Below are positions 49,590 to 60,463 of a stretch of 64,000 nucleotides of DNA, in pieces. The DNA lies in contig JAUVZD010000012.1 in assembly GCA_030602715.1 (NCBI GenBank), forward strand, positions 46,242 through 110,241. The letters are read 5' to 3'. Origin of the DNA: Candidatus Coatesiibacteriota bacterium (GTDB lineage: Bacteria > RBG-13-66-14 > B26-G2 > JAUVZD01). Made by a program: the position numbers and the translations under genes. The stretch's first letter is position 1, and every line of letters begins with the position of its first letter. Under the pieces are notes generated by a model, which saw nothing but the letters and a program-made list of their open reading frames with translations, did no database searches and had not been told where the DNA came from.

Positions 49590-51899
49590 TTGAAGAAGAC
49601 GGAGACAGAGAGTATAGTCGCCCGGCGCCTCTTCCTGCGGGGCTTAATCCAGGGTGTGGGATTCAGACCCTATATCTATCGTCTTGCCCAGGCGCTGGAA
49701 CTATGTGGATGGGTGCGAAACACAGCCACCGGCGTGGAAGTGCATCTTGAGGGAACCCCACCAGCGGTTGATGAGTTCATCCACCGCCTGCAGGATGAGC
49801 TTCCCCCCGGCGCCTGGTTACTGGACCAGCACCTTGCGGAGATGGAGGTAGAAGGCGTAACGGACTTCTGCATCATAGAAAGCGACGAGCAATCCATCTC
49901 CACAGGTGCGGTGGTTCCGCCGGATGTAGCCACCTGCCCCCAATGCTTGACCGAATTTAACCACCCCGGCGACCGCCGCTTCCGCTACCCCTTCATCTCC
50001 TGCACCTTCTGCGGTCCTCGCTTCACCACCATCACCGCCCTACCCTACGACCGCCCGGCAACCACCTTCGCACCCTTCCCCCTCTGCGAGGACTGCCAAA
50101 GAGAATACACCCATCCCGGCGACCGTCGCTTCCACGCCCAGACCACCGCCTGCCCTGCCTGCGGTCCCCGCCTAGCCCTGATTACCCCCGAATCCACCCA
50201 CTGGCACCAGCAAGCCCTCAACCTGGTTAAAAAACTCCTCGCCGACGGCGGGGTGGCGGCGGTGAAGGGGCTCGGGGGCTACTGCCTTGCCTGCGATGCG
50301 GCAAACGACAGTGCGGTGGGGCGCATAAAAGAGTGGAAAAGCCGGGGGGACAAACCCCTGGCGGTGATGGTCGCAAGCCTTTCGCAGGCGGAGAGGATAG
50401 TCATTCTGAACGATGAAGAGCGCAATCTGCTCTCCTCGCCCCAGGCGCCCATCCTGCTATGCGCCAAACGCATTCCCGACCCCCTCTCTCAGGAGATAGC
50501 CCCCGGGCTCTCCCACCACGGGGTGATGCTCCCCACCACCGCCATGCACCACCTGCTTCTTGAAGGTGACTACATCGCCCTGGTGATGACCAGCGCCAAC
50601 CGCAGGGGGGAGCCGATAATTATTGAGGACCAGGAGGCTATCTCCCTCCTGGATGAGGGCATAGACGCCATCTTGAGCTACGACCGGACCATCTACCGCC
50701 GAACCGATGACAGCGTAGCCACCTTCTTCGGAAAACGACCCCTATTATTGCGCACCGGTAGGGGTTACGCCCCGTTGACCGTCCCCTGGCAAAGGGACCT
50801 CCCCCCGACTCTTGCCTACGGTTCGGATTTGAAGAACACTTTCTGCGTAACCGGCAGGGGGCTTGCTTACCTCTCCCAGCACATCGGCGATCTGGAAAGC
50901 GCCTCCACTCTGGATTTTTACCGTAAGCAGATGGAGGAACTGCTCACCCTCTACTCCCTCAAGCCCCAGACAGCAGCCGCCGACCTCCATCCGGGATACT
51001 ACAGCACCCGCCTGGCGCAGGAGGAATGGAGGGGCGACGACCTTATCCTGGTTCAGCACCACCACGCCCACATCGCCTCAGTGCTGGCTGAGCTTGGGGA
51101 ATTCTCCGGCGTCTTTCTAGGGATAGCCTGCGACGGAACCGGCTACGGTGAAGACGGTGCTGTATGGGGGGGCGAGGTTCTGGAGGTGGATGTTGAAGGA
51201 GGCACATTCACTCGCCTTGCCCATCTGGATTACCTCCCTCTTCTCGGCGGTGAGACGGCGATTCGTGAGCCCTGGCGGCAAGCCTGCGCCTATCTGTGGG
51301 CTTCCCCGGCGGGGAATGCGAAAGGTGCCAGGAACTTCCTGGAGAAAATCCCCGGCGATGAGCTCTTGCTCCTGCGCTCCATCTTTGACAACGGGGAGTA
51401 CTCCCCGCCGACCTCCTCCTGCGGGCGGCTATTTGAGGCGGTGGGGGCACTGCTCAGCCTCACCAGAGTAAACGATTACGACGCCCAATCCGCCATGCTC
51501 CTTGAGGCTTGCGCCCGGGAGGATGACTCGGAAGTCTATCCCGGCGACCTCAGGCGGGAGAACGAAGGCGCCCTCAAGCTCAATTGGCGGGGAATTATCG
51601 CCGGTGTGGTGGACGATTTGGGGCGCAAGGTGCCACCGGAGAGCATCTCCTACCGCTTCCACCGCTCCATAGCCCGGCTATTCGCCCAGGCGGTCAACAC
51701 CACCTTCAACCCCCAAATACACCGGGGGGTGGTCGCCTCCGGCGGATGTTTCCAGAATCGCCTATTCCTCAGGCTCCTGGTTGAGGAGCTGAAAAGTGCA
51801 GGGCATAATGTCCTCACCCACCAGCGAGTCCCACCCAACGACGGTGGGCTTGCCCTGGGGCAGGCGTTGATAGCTTCCGCACACCTGGCAAAGCGTTAG
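49590..51899 (+). CDS. hypF: [NiFe]-hydrogenase maturation carbamoyltransferase HypF
   Basis: N-terminal acylphosphatase 'RLFLRGLIQGVGFRPYIYRLA'; two zinc-finger segments 'CPQC...CTFCGPR', 'CEDC...CPACGPR'; 'VVASGGCFQNRLFLRLL'. Confidence 0.95.
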   Translation: MKKTETESIVARRLFLRGLIQGVGFRPYIYRLAQALELCGWVRNTATGVEVHLEGTPPAVDEFIHRLQDELPPGAWLLDQHLAEMEVEGVTDFCIIESDEQSISTGAVVPPDVATCPQCLTEFNHPGDRRFRYPFISCTFCGPRFTTITALPYDRPATTFAPFPLCEDCQREYTHPGDRRFHAQTTACPACGPRLALITPESTHWHQQALNLVKKLLADGGVAAVKGLGGYCLACDAANDSAVGRIKEWKSRGDKPLAVMVASLSQAERIVILNDEERNLLSSPQAPILLCAKRIPDPLSQEIAPGLSHHGVMLPTTAMHHLLLEGDYIALVMTSANRRGEPIIIEDQEAISLLDEGIDAILSYDRTIYRRTDDSVATFFGKRPLLLRTGRGYAPLTVPWQRDLPPTLAYGSDLKNTFCVTGRGLAYLSQHIGDLESASTLDFYRKQMEELLTLYSLKPQTAAADLHPGYYSTRLAQEEWRGDDLILVQHHHAHIASVLAELGEFSGVFLGIACDGTGYGEDGAVWGGEVLEVDVEGGTFTRLAHLDYLPLLGGETAIREPWRQACAYLWASPAGNAKGARNFLEKIPGDELLLLRSIFDNGEYSPPTSSCGRLFEAVGALLSLTRVNDYDAQSAMLLEACAREDDSEVYPGDLRRENEGALKLNWRGIIAGVVDDLGRKVPPESISYRFHRSIARLFAQAVNTTFNPQIHRGVVASGGCFQNRLFLRLLVEELKSAGHNVLTHQRVPPNDGGLALGQALIASAHLAKR

Positions 51900-51941
51900 A
51901 ATAAACCAAACCAGCCCGACAGAAAACTAAACAATTCAAAT

Positions 51942-52163
51942 ATGTGTCTTGCAGTTCCAGCAAAGGTTTTAGAGATAGACGGTCAGGATGCCCGGGTCAT
52001 TCTGCAGGGGGTGGAGCTTGACGCCCGCCTTGACTTCGTTGAGGGTATTTCGGTCGGCGATTGGATTCTGCTCCACGCCGGCTATGCAATCCAGGTGCTG
52101 ACCGAGGAGGAGGCGCAGGAGACCCTGGACCTCTGGGAGGAGTTCGTCGGTGGTGAAGAATAG
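51942..52163 (+). CDS. hypC: Hydrogenase maturation chaperone HypC
   Basis: 'MCLAVPAKVLEIDGQDARVILQGVELDARLDFVEGISVGDWILLHAGYAIQVLTEEEAQETLDL'. Confidence 0.95.
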   Translation: MCLAVPAKVLEIDGQDARVILQGVELDARLDFVEGISVGDWILLHAGYAIQVLTEEEAQETLDLWEEFVGGEE

Positions 52164-53211
52164 CAAAGATTTGATAAACTCCCTTTCGGGCTACAATGGT
52201 CCCCCAATGAGAATAATGGAGGTCTGTGGGACGCACACTATGGCTATAGCCCGCTACGGAATCCACCAAGCCCTACCAGATGGGGTGGAGCTTATAAGCG
52301 GTCCCGGTTGTCCGGTCTGCGTATGTGAGCCCGGGGTGATCAGTTCCGCCGTTCGCCTCTCCAGCGACTCCGGGGCGATTTTTTCCACCTTCGGGGATAT
52401 GCTGGCTGTGCCCGCCAAAGAGGGTAGCTTAGCGGAAGCACGAGCCCACGGCGCAGATGTGCGGGTGGTCTATTCCCCGGCTCAAGCGGTGACCATCGCC
52501 GAGGAGAATCCCGACCGTCGGGTGGTCTTCCTTGCCGTGGGTTTTGAGACCACCGCCCCGGCGATAGCCAGTACGGTGAAGATGGGTTATGAGAAGAATC
52601 TGTCCAACCTCAGCTTCCTGGTCAGTATGCGCACCATTCCAGAAGCCCTGCGGGCGCTGGCAGGCGACCCCGAAAGCGGTATATCAGGCTTCCTACTACC
52701 GGGCCATGTAAGCGTTATCATCGGTCAAGAACCATATCAGGATGTGCTTTCTTCGGCATCAATCCCGGCGGTCATCGCCGGCTTCACCGCAAACGACATC
52801 CTTCTTGCCCTGAATATGCTCCTCTCCCAGGCTACTGAGGGGAGAGCGGAGGTTGAGAACGGCTACAGGCGGGCGGTAAACCCCGAGGGAAACACCAAAG
52901 CGCAGGAACTGATAGCGGAGGTCTTCACCCCTTGCGATATCACCTGGCGGGGACTGGGAATCATACCTAAGAGCGGGCTTGCGCTCGCCGAACCCTACCA
53001 AGAGTTGGACGTCCGCAGTCGGCTGGGCGCACAGATTGAGAGTGAAGCCCCGCCAGCCGGGTGTCGCTGTGGAGAAGTGCTCGCCGGTCGCATTCGCCCC
53101 CTGCAGTGTGGACTCTTCTCCACCACCTGCACCCCCCAATCACCGGTAGGTCCCTGTATGGTCTCATCCGAGGGGACCTGCGCCGCCTACTATAAATACC
53201 GCAAACGATGA
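52150..53211 (+). CDS. hypD: Hydrogenase maturation factor HypD
   Basis: 'MEVCGTHTMAIARYGI', 'LISGPGCPVCV', 'FLAVGFETTAPAIA', 'CRCGEVLAGRIRPLQC'. Confidence 0.95.
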   Translation: MVKNSKDLINSLSGYNGPPMRIMEVCGTHTMAIARYGIHQALPDGVELISGPGCPVCVCEPGVISSAVRLSSDSGAIFSTFGDMLAVPAKEGSLAEARAHGADVRVVYSPAQAVTIAEENPDRRVVFLAVGFETTAPAIASTVKMGYEKNLSNLSFLVSMRTIPEALRALAGDPESGISGFLLPGHVSVIIGQEPYQDVLSSASIPAVIAGFTANDILLALNMLLSQATEGRAEVENGYRRAVNPEGNTKAQELIAEVFTPCDITWRGLGIIPKSGLALAEPYQELDVRSRLGAQIESEAPPAGCRCGEVLAGRIRPLQCGLFSTTCTPQSPVGPCMVSSEGTCAAYYKYRKR

Positions 53212-54230
53212 GCGTGAAGGAAAAACATATCACTTTGGCACACGGCGGTGGTGGCATCCGCACCTGGGAGCTGTTGAACGAGGTAATCCTTCCCGCACTT
53301 GGCGCAGGCAACCTGGCACTGGAGGACAGCGCCCCTCTGGGCAACCTCAGCGGGAAGCAAGCGCTGACCACCGATTCCTTTGTGGTAACCCCCCGCATCT
53401 TTCCCGGCGGCGACTTGGGTAAACTGGCGATTTTTGGCACCGCCAACGACCTGGCGGTGATGGGAGCCCGCCCATGCTTCATCACCATCAGCCTCATCCT
53501 GGAGGAGGGTTTCTCCATAAGCGAGCTCGCCCAACTACTGGAAAGCGCCGGGAAGGCGAATCAAGAGGTGGGCTCTCTTATAAGCGCCGGGGATACAAAA
53601 GTGGTCCCCCGTGGGGGAGTAGACGGTCTGTTCATCAATACCTCCGGCTTGGGGGAGGTAGTTATCCACCCCCAGCCAGGTGTGGGCAAGGTCTCGCCCG
53701 GCGACGAGATTATAGTCTCCGGTGACATCGGTCGCCACGAGGCGGCGGTGATGCTGGCCCGTTCCGCCTTCGGCATATCCGGGGAGCTGGAAAGCGACCT
53801 GGCCTATGTGGGAGAGGGTGTCTTCTCCCTGAGCCGAGCGGATATCCACCTCCACTTCTGCCGGGACCTGACCCGAGGGGGACTGGCAATGGCTCTCTAC
53901 GAGGCGGCGACGGCATCAGAAGTGGGCATCCTCATTGAGGAGCAAGCACTTCCCATACATCCCCGGGTGGAGGGGCTCTGTTCGCTTCTGGGCAGTGAGC
54001 CCATATCCATGGCATGCGAGGGGACATTTATTGCAGCAGTTGCGGAGGGGGATGGAGAGAAGGCGCTTTCCACCCTGCGGGGCGCCGGTTTCCCCCAAGC
54101 CCAACTCATAGGCAAAGCGACCGAACCCTATCCGGGGGCAAAGCTGGGGCAGGTGCGAATGGTAACTCGCCTGGGCACCGAAAGGGTGATCCCCCCTCCA
54201 CTGGGGGAGACCAACCCAAGAATATGTTGA
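53208..54230 (+). CDS. hypE: Hydrogenase maturation factor HypE
   Basis: 'TLAHGGGGIRTWELLNEVI', 'FGTANDLAVMGARPCFITIS', C-terminal 'NPRIC' with terminal Cys. Confidence 0.95.
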   Translation: MSVKEKHITLAHGGGGIRTWELLNEVILPALGAGNLALEDSAPLGNLSGKQALTTDSFVVTPRIFPGGDLGKLAIFGTANDLAVMGARPCFITISLILEEGFSISELAQLLESAGKANQEVGSLISAGDTKVVPRGGVDGLFINTSGLGEVVIHPQPGVGKVSPGDEIIVSGDIGRHEAAVMLARSAFGISGELESDLAYVGEGVFSLSRADIHLHFCRDLTRGGLAMALYEAATASEVGILIEEQALPIHPRVEGLCSLLGSEPISMACEGTFIAAVAEGDGEKALSTLRGAGFPQAQLIGKATEPYPGAKLGQVRMVTRLGTERVIPPPLGETNPRIC

Positions 54231-54320
54231 GATTATGCACTCAATTCACGAAGAGAATTAAGCTGGCTTATGTTATTATAGACCGATGACGATGCCTACT
54301 GTATATAAGAGGAGGGCAGA

Positions 54321-54773
54321 ATGGTAACCGAGAGCATCTTCCGCCTGATCGTGGTTCCGGTTGACAGCAGTCCCAACTCCATGCGGGCGGCGGAAGTAGC
54401 CCTGAATATGTGTAAGGAATTCGGCTCCCAGTTGGTGGTGGTATCCGTAGTAGATACCGGGGTCATATTTGACCTCTCCCACCGCATTGAGGGCGGACGC
54501 AAGGTTATGCAGGCGGAGCAAGAGCTTGCGCAGGACGCCGAACATACCCTGGAGATGGTGGAGGAGATGGCTGAGGGCTATGACATCTCCATCAAGAAGG
54601 TCAAGCGCAAGGGTCATCCTCACCTGGAGATAGTCACCTTGGCAAACGAGCTGAAAGCCAGCCTGATCATTATGGGCAAGGGGGGGAGAAGAGGGGGCTC
54701 ACGGCTGGCATTGGGAAACATCACCGAAAGGGTGATTGAGGATGCGGACTGTTCGGTGATGTTGGTAACGTAA
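54321..54773 (+). CDS. Universal stress protein (UspA family)
   Basis: 'LIVVPVDSSPNSMRAAEVALNM', 'ASLIIMGKGGRRGGSRLALGNITERVIEDADCSVMLV'. Confidence 0.9.
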   Translation: MVTESIFRLIVVPVDSSPNSMRAAEVALNMCKEFGSQLVVVSVVDTGVIFDLSHRIEGGRKVMQAEQELAQDAEHTLEMVEEMAEGYDISIKKVKRKGHPHLEIVTLANELKASLIIMGKGGRRGGSRLALGNITERVIEDADCSVMLVT

Positions 54774-54810
54774 GGCATATTCTCCCGCCTGGTTATAGCT
54801 AGTGCAAACA

Positions 54811-54836
54811 AAAAGCCGCCCATGTGAGCGGCTTTT
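54811..54836. terminator. Bidirectional intrinsic terminator between convergent usp and rpoB
   Basis: AAAAGCCGC-CCATGTGA-GCGGCTTTT. Confidence 0.75.
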
Positions 54837-54912
54837 CCACTTATATAAGCGGATTCTGTCAGTTTCCCCGGTTGACTATTCCCTCCGTCCGCCTCCTTAG
54901 AGGCTCTACTCT

Positions 54913-57900
54913 TTACCCTTCTTCTTTTTTTCCCCCCCCATCCTCCCTGGATTGGGGTTCAATGTCCAGGCACAGACTGCGCAATTCACGGATGAGGACA
55001 TTGAAGGATTCCGGGGTGCCCGGTTCGGGGACCGGTTCCCCTTTGACGATGGCCTCATACATGCGAGCCCGACCGATGACATCGTCGGACTTGACGGTCA
55101 ACATCTCCTGCAGGGTATAGGCGGCACCATATGCCTCCAGAGCCCACACCTCCATCTCCCCGAAACGCTGACCGCCGAGCTGACCTTTTCCACCCAAGGG
55201 CTGTTGGGTCACCAGAGAATAGGGACCGACCGACCGAGCGTGAATCTTGTCATCGGCAAGGTGGTGGAGCTTCATCATATAGATATATCCGACGGTAACT
55301 TCCCCGTCAAATATTTCACCAGTCCGTCCGTCATAGAGGGCTGTCTTGCCGATGATGGGCAAATCCTGCTCCTCCAAAAGCTCCTTGATGGTCTTTTCCG
55401 GCACGCCGTCAAAGACCGGGCTCATCACCCGATAGCCACCTTTTTCCGCCGCCCAACCCAGATGGGTCTCCAGAATCTGACCCAGGTTCATTCGGGAGGG
55501 GACGCCCAGGGGGTTGAGCACTATATCCACCGGAGTGCCGTCAGCCATAAAGGGCATATCCTCCTCCGGTAGAATCTTAGCCACCACCCCTTTGTTGCCG
55601 TGGCGTCCAGACATCTTGTCGCCCACCGCCAGACGGCGTTTGCGAGCCACATAGACTTTGACCATCTTGATGACCCCGGGAGCAAGCTCGTCGCCTTTGC
55701 GGATGGCGTCTATCCGCTTCTCCGCTTGCGCCAGGAGAGCGTTCAAAGCATTACGATAGGTGAGCATGATGGTCTCAATCTTGTTCTCCTGTGACCGCTC
55801 AAACTTCAGCCGGTCCTCAATGATGGCTAAGAGCAGTTTTTTCTTGAAGACGCGTCCGCTGATTTTTGCCCCAGCTTTATGAACCACATCCCCGGTCTCA
55901 ATGTGGGTGATATCCTTGTTATGTTTGGTTCCCAACAGAAGGCGCTCCAGACAGAGGTCACGAGCTTCTTTGAGGTTCTTCACCGCCTTCTCCCGCTCAG
56001 CCTCAATATCCTTTATCACCTGGGCGTCACTCAGCCTCTCCCGAGAGGAACCGGTCTCCTTGCGGGTATAGACACGAACATCAACCACCCAACCCTCCAT
56101 ACCCGGGGGAGCCTTCAGGGAGGCATCGCGCACCTCGCCGGCTTTTTCACCGAAAATTGCTTTGAGCAGTTTCTCCTCCGGAAGAAGTTCCGTCTCGCCT
56201 TTAGGGGTCACCTTACCGATGAGGATGTCGCCGGCCTTCACAAAAGCCCCGACGCGGATGATACCGTCACGGTCCAGGTTGCGGATAGCTTCCGAGGATA
56301 CATTGGGGATGTCTCGGGTAATCTCCTCCGGGCCCAACTTGGTGTCCCGGCACTCCAACTCAAACTCCTCTATATGAATGGAGGAAAAGCGGTCATCCTT
56401 CAAAAACTTCTCGCTGACCAAAATAGCGTCCTCAAAGTTGTAACCCATCCAGGGCATAAAAGCCACCAACACATTCTGACCCAGGGCTAACTCTCCGAAC
56501 TGAGTTGCCGGACCGTCGGCAAGGACCTGTCCCTTCTTTACCCGATCCCCCTTACTGACCAGGGGAACCTGACTGAAGCACGTATCCTGATTGGTGCGCT
56601 TAAACTTCTTGAGATGATAGACATCCTTGTCCAAGGCTTCGGTCAAGCCCTCCAGCAGGTCGTCGCTACGACCTTCCTTCTTGACGATGATGCGACTGGC
56701 GTCCACATCCATAACTTCGCCGTCGTATCGGGCGATTACCATCACCCCGGAGTCGCGGGCAACACGACCCTCCATCCCGGTAGAGATTAAAGGCACCTCG
56801 CATTCTATCAGCGGAACCGCCTGGCGTTGCATATTGGAGCCCATCAAAGCCCGGTTGGCGTCATCGTTCTCCAAGAACGGTATCAACGAGCTGGAGACGG
56901 AGACCAACTGCACCGGGGAGACATCAATGAAATTAATCTCTTTTGGGAACACTATGGGGAACTCGCCCTTATAGCGAGAAGCCACACGCTCCGAGACCAA
57001 TTTCCCCATCTCGCCTACCTCGGCATTTGCCTGCGCAATACGGACTCCGTCCTCCATATCGGCGGTAAGAAAGCGGATATTATTGGTAACCTTTCCACCC
57101 TCCACCTTTCGGAAGGGAGTCTCTATCAAGCCATAATCGTTGACCCGGGCGTAGGTTGCAAGCGAGCTGATCAAGCCGATATTGGGACCTTCCGGGGTCT
57201 CAATGGGGCAAAGACGACCGTAATGGGTGTAATGAACATCACGCACTTCAAAGCCCGCCCTCTCCCGGGAAAGACCTCCAGGACCCAGGGCTGAGAGACG
57301 ACGTTTATGAGTCAACTCCGCCAGCGGGTTTACCTGGTCCAAAAACTGGGACAGCTGGGAGGAACCGAAGAACTCCCTGATGGTCGCCGAGAGGGGCTTG
57401 GTGTTGATTATGTCTCTGGGCATGCAATCGTCAATATCCAGTATGGACATCCGCTCCCGGATAACCCTTTCCATACGGGCAAGTCCCACTTGGAATTTGT
57501 TGTAGAGAAGCTCGCCTACCGAGCGCACCCTTCGGTTACCCAAGTGGTCAACATCGTCAACATGCCTCTCTCCGTTCTCCATTTCAATAAGCCCCTTGAT
57601 AGTGGCTACGATATCCTTTTTGTCCAGAATCCTCTTTGAAAGGGGGACCTTCAAGCCAAACTTCTCGTTTATCTTCAACCGTCCAATCCTTGCTAAATCG
57701 TAGCGCCGTTCGTTGAAGAATAGATTGTTCAGGGTTATGCGGGCGGTCTCCACATTGGCAAGGTCACCGGGGCGCAAGGTGGAGTATATCTTGTTGAGAG
57801 CATCCTCCTCGGTCTTTATCTCATCCTTGGCTATGGTGGCGGCGATCATCGGATCCCCATCGCGGTCCCCCACCTCAAAGACCTCAATCTGCTTCAGCTG

Positions 57901-58740
57901 GAGATGTTCCAGAGCCTCTAACACACCCTTGCTTATCTCTGTTCCCACATTGACCAACACCTCGCCGGTCTCCCGGTCCTTGATTGCCTTGGCCAGGAAG
58001 AGTTTAGGATGTCCTTCGGTAATTCGGCTCAGGTGGATTCTGCGACGAGGATAGAATAGCTCCCATATCTTCTCATCGGTATCATAGCCCAAAGCCCGAA
58101 GCAGTATGGTGACATACTGTTTGCGCTTGCGGTCAATGGAGAAATAGATCAGTCCGTTGACATCGGTGGTGAACTCCAGCCAGGAACCACGATAAGGGAT
58201 GATGGAGGCTAACTGAAGCCGCTTGCCGGATGAGTGGGGCTTCGTCTTATAGATTACCCCCGGCGAGCGGTGGAGCTGGCTGACGATGACCCTCTCCGCA
58301 CCGTTGATGATGAAAGTGCCCTCCTCGGTCATCAGGGGGAAATCACCCAGATAAAGCTCCTCCTCACGAATGTCCTTGACCGTGAGCGCATCGGTGTGAG
58401 GCTCTCGCTCACGAACTACCAGACGAATGACCGTCTTGATGGGCACCGAATAGGTCATCCCCCGTTCCTTACACTCGTCGCGGTCATACTTGGGTGAGCC
58501 TACATTGTAGGAGACGAACTCCAGGTAGGAATCCTCGTTGAAATCATATATGGGAAACGTGGTGTTAAACACCGCCTGCAAGCCCTGGTTCTTGCGCTTG
58601 CGTGCAGGAGTATCCTTTTGCAGAAAATCACTGTAGGATTTCTTCTGCACCTCCAGAAGATTCGGGGGGTCTATTATGGAATGAATGGTAGCGAAGCTCT
58701 TGACTGGGGTGTCCTTTGTTATCTGCACCTTTACCTCCAT
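54913..58740 (-). CDS. rpoB: DNA-directed RNA polymerase subunit beta
   Basis: '[63 protein letters not shown]', '[17 protein letters not shown]'. Start likely Met at 58740. Confidence 0.96.
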   Translation of the reverse strand: MEVKVQITKDTPVKSFATIHSIIDPPNLLEVQKKSYSDFLQKDTPARKRKNQGLQAVFNTTFPIYDFNEDSYLEFVSYNVGSPKYDRDECKERGMTYSVPIKTVIRLVVREREPHTDALTVKDIREEELYLGDFPLMTEEGTFIINGAERVIVSQLHRSPGVIYKTKPHSSGKRLQLASIIPYRGSWLEFTTDVNGLIYFSIDRKRKQYVTILLRALGYDTDEKIWELFYPRRRIHLSRITEGHPKLFLAKAIKDRETGEVLVNVGTEISKGVLEALEHLQLKQIEVFEVGDRDGDPMIAATIAKDEIKTEEDALNKIYSTLRPGDLANVETARITLNNLFFNERRYDLARIGRLKINEKFGLKVPLSKRILDKKDIVATIKGLIEMENGERHVDDVDHLGNRRVRSVGELLYNKFQVGLARMERVIRERMSILDIDDCMPRDIINTKPLSATIREFFGSSQLSQFLDQVNPLAELTHKRRLSALGPGGLSRERAGFEVRDVHYTHYGRLCPIETPEGPNIGLISSLATYARVNDYGLIETPFRKVEGGKVTNNIRFLTADMEDGVRIAQANAEVGEMGKLVSERVASRYKGEFPIVFPKEINFIDVSPVQLVSVSSSLIPFLENDDANRALMGSNMQRQAVPLIECEVPLISTGMEGRVARDSGVMVIARYDGEVMDVDASRIIVKKEGRSDDLLEGLTEALDKDVYHLKKFKRTNQDTCFSQVPLVSKGDRVKKGQVLADGPATQFGELALGQNVLVAFMPWMGYNFEDAILVSEKFLKDDRFSSIHIEEFELECRDTKLGPEEITRDIPNVSSEAIRNLDRDGIIRVGAFVKAGDILIGKVTPKGETELLPEEKLLKAIFGEKAGEVRDASLKAPPGMEGWVVDVRVYTRKETGSSRERLSDAQVIKDIEAEREKAVKNLKEARDLCLERLLLGTKHNKDITHIETGDVVHKAGAKISGRVFKKKLLLAIIEDRLKFERSQENKIETIMLTYRNALNALLAQAEKRIDAIRKGDELAPGVIKMVKVYVARKRRLAVGDKMSGRHGNKGVVAKILPEEDMPFMADGTPVDIVLNPLGVPSRMNLGQILETHLGWAAEKGGYRVMSPVFDGVPEKTIKELLEEQDLPIIGKTALYDGRTGEIFDGEVTVGYIYMMKLHHLADDKIHARSVGPYSLVTQQPLGGKGQLGGQRFGEMEVWALEAYGAAYTLQEMLTVKSDDVIGRARMYEAIVKGEPVPEPGTPESFNVLIRELRSLCLDIEPQSREDGGGKKEEG

Positions 58741-58796
58741 ATGCGGGGAAAGGCTGCATTTGTAGCAGCCCAAACTCCCTCAAAAACTGCCACCAG

Positions 58797-59201
58797 CTAC
58801 TTGATAATGACACCTGCGCCGGCATCTTCCAGCTTCTTCTTGATCCCTTCAGCCTCCTCGGGTGTTACCCCCTCCTTAACCGACGCCGGTAGGTTGTCCA
58901 CCAGGTCTTTTGCCTCCTTTAAGCCCAAATCGGTAATGGAGCGAACCACCTTGATGACCTGGATGCGGTCCTTGGGGTCGCCGACGACATTGAGCACAAC
59001 GTCAACTATGGTCTTTGCTTCAGCTTCCGCTGCGGCTTCACCCGCAGTTGGGGCAGCGGCAACCCCTACCGGTGCGGAGGCGGAGACACCAAACTCCTCC
59101 TCCAAAACCTTGACCAACTCGTAAAGCTCAATAACCGACATGTTCTTTATCGCATCCAAGAGTTCACTTGTGGTTGCAGATTTCTTCTTGGCTTCTGCCA
59201 T
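58797..59201 (-). CDS. rplL: 50S ribosomal protein L7/L12
   Basis: '[52 protein letters not shown]'. Confidence 0.95.
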   Translation of the reverse strand: MAEAKKKSATTSELLDAIKNMSVIELYELVKVLEEEFGVSASAPVGVAAAPTAGEAAAEAEAKTIVDVVLNVVGDPKDRIQVIKVVRSITDLGLKEAKDLVDNLPASVKEGVTPEEAEGIKKKLEDAGAGVIIK

Positions 59202-59265
59202 GTGAGTTCCTCCTTAAAAAATCTATTTCAAAATTCCTTTTAAGTCACTGAAAAAACTTTAAGCT

Positions 59266-60450
59266 CTAAGCTTTCTTTCCCTCCTCCGCCTTCCCCTTTT
59301 TCCCGGATTCTTTTTTTGCCCCGGGCTTTTCCTTGGCTTCTGCTTTCTCCTCAATTTTTGGCTTCTTTTCCTTAATCTTGGACTCCTTCTCTTCTACCTC
59401 AGCTTTTTCCTCAACCTTCGGCTCCTCCCCGGTCTCGGCTTTCTCCTCGGCTTTGGGTTTCTTCTCTTCTACCTCAGCTTCTACCTCTTCCTCCGTTCTC
59501 TCCTCAGCCTTCGGCTCCTCCTCGGTCTCGGCTTTCTCCTCGGCTTTGGGTTTCTTCTCTTCTACCTTAGCTTTTTCCTCAACCTTCGGCTCCTCCTCCG
59601 GCTTCCCTTTCTCCTCGGCTTTGGGTTTCTTCTCTTCTACCTTAGCTTCTACCTCTTCCTCCGGTCTCTCCTCAGCCTTCGGTTCCTCCCCGGTCTCGGC
59701 TTTCTCCTCGGCTTTGGGTTTCTTCTCTTCTACCTTAGCTTTTTCCTCAACCTTCGGCTCCTCCCCGGTCTCGGCTTTCTCCTCGGCTTTGGGCTTCTTC
59801 TCTTCTACCTCAGCTTTTTCCTCAGCCTTCGGCTCCTCCTCCAACTTCGCTTTCTCCTCGGCTTCGGGCACCTCCTTTGCCTCAGGCTTCTCCTCAACCG
59901 GGGGAGCGACGCCCTCGCTCTCCTCCCTCCTCTTTGCCACCTCGTTCAGCACAGTTACCGCCCGGGTGAGTATGCTTTTTAGGTCCATAGCCAAGCGGGC
60001 AACGGATGCCTTAAGGGCGGTGACCAGGCGGACATAGACCTCTTCGGCGGAGGATACCTTTGCCAGGGATTTAATCTGGTCGCTGTCAAGCAAGTTTCCC
60101 TCCATCATTCCACCCTTTATCTTCAAAGCCTCCCACTCCTTGGAGAAGCTGACCAGGACCTTGGGGCATGCAAACGGGTCCTCGCTCAGGAAAACTATAG
60201 CTGTGCTACCGGTCTCCAAAAATGCTTGCGCCTGCTCATCCAACTGAACTTTCCTGAAGGCTAACCGGGCAAGGTTGTTCTTGACCACCAGATACTCCAC
60301 CCCCACCTGGTGCAGTTTTCGGCGCAGTTCGGTCATAGCGGGAACATCCAAGCCGGTGAACTCAGTGAGGATAAACCCGGAGGAAGAGGACAATCTATCG
60401 GAGAGTCTGCTGACAAACTCCTCTTTTTGTGGTCGTTTCATCCTTTTCAT
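59266..60450 (-). CDS. rplJ: 50S ribosomal protein L10 with a long repetitive E/K/A/P-rich C-terminal extension
   Basis: N-terminal 'RPQKEEFVSRLSDRLSSSSGFILTEFTGLDVPAMTELRRKLHQVGVEYLVVKNNLARLAF' is L10; C-terminal roughly 200 residues are 'VEEKKPKAEEKAETGEEPKVEEK'-type repeats. Confidence 0.92.
   Translation of the reverse strand: MKRMKRPQKEEFVSRLSDRLSSSSGFILTEFTGLDVPAMTELRRKLHQVGVEYLVVKNNLARLAFRKVQLDEQAQAFLETGSTAIVFLSEDPFACPKVLVSFSKEWEALKIKGGMMEGNLLDSDQIKSLAKVSSAEEVYVRLVTALKASVARLAMDLKSILTRAVTVLNEVAKRREESEGVAPPVEEKPEAKEVPEAEEKAKLEEEPKAEEKAEVEEKKPKAEEKAETGEEPKVEEKAKVEEKKPKAEEKAETGEEPKAEERPEEEVEAKVEEKKPKAEEKGKPEEEPKVEEKAKVEEKKPKAEEKAETEEEPKAEERTEEEVEAEVEEKKPKAEEKAETGEEPKVEEKAEVEEKESKIKEKKPKIEEKAEAKEKPGAKKESGKKGKAEEGKKA
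59430..59815 (-). repeat. Five degenerate in-frame tandem repeats (about 75-90 nt) encoding VEEKKPKAEEK... within rplJ
   Basis: 'tttctcctcggctttgggtttcttctcttctacc' or near-identical variants recur near 59440, 59536, 59606, 59701 and 59777. Confidence 0.8.
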
Positions 60451-60463
60451 CTCAGCCCTCTCC

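Noticed and set aside
54952-58497. Plus-strand ORFs opposite rpoB
   Set aside because: Shadow ORFs of a highly conserved coding gene; no independent support.
59430-59815. Regular repeats considered as a CRISPR-like array
   Set aside because: Repeats are in-frame coding with related spacers; no cas genes in the window.
59333-60037. 234-aa Ser/Phe-rich plus-strand ORF antisense to rplJ
   Set aside because: Mirror translation of the E/K-rich repeat; the opposite strand encodes an unmistakable L10.
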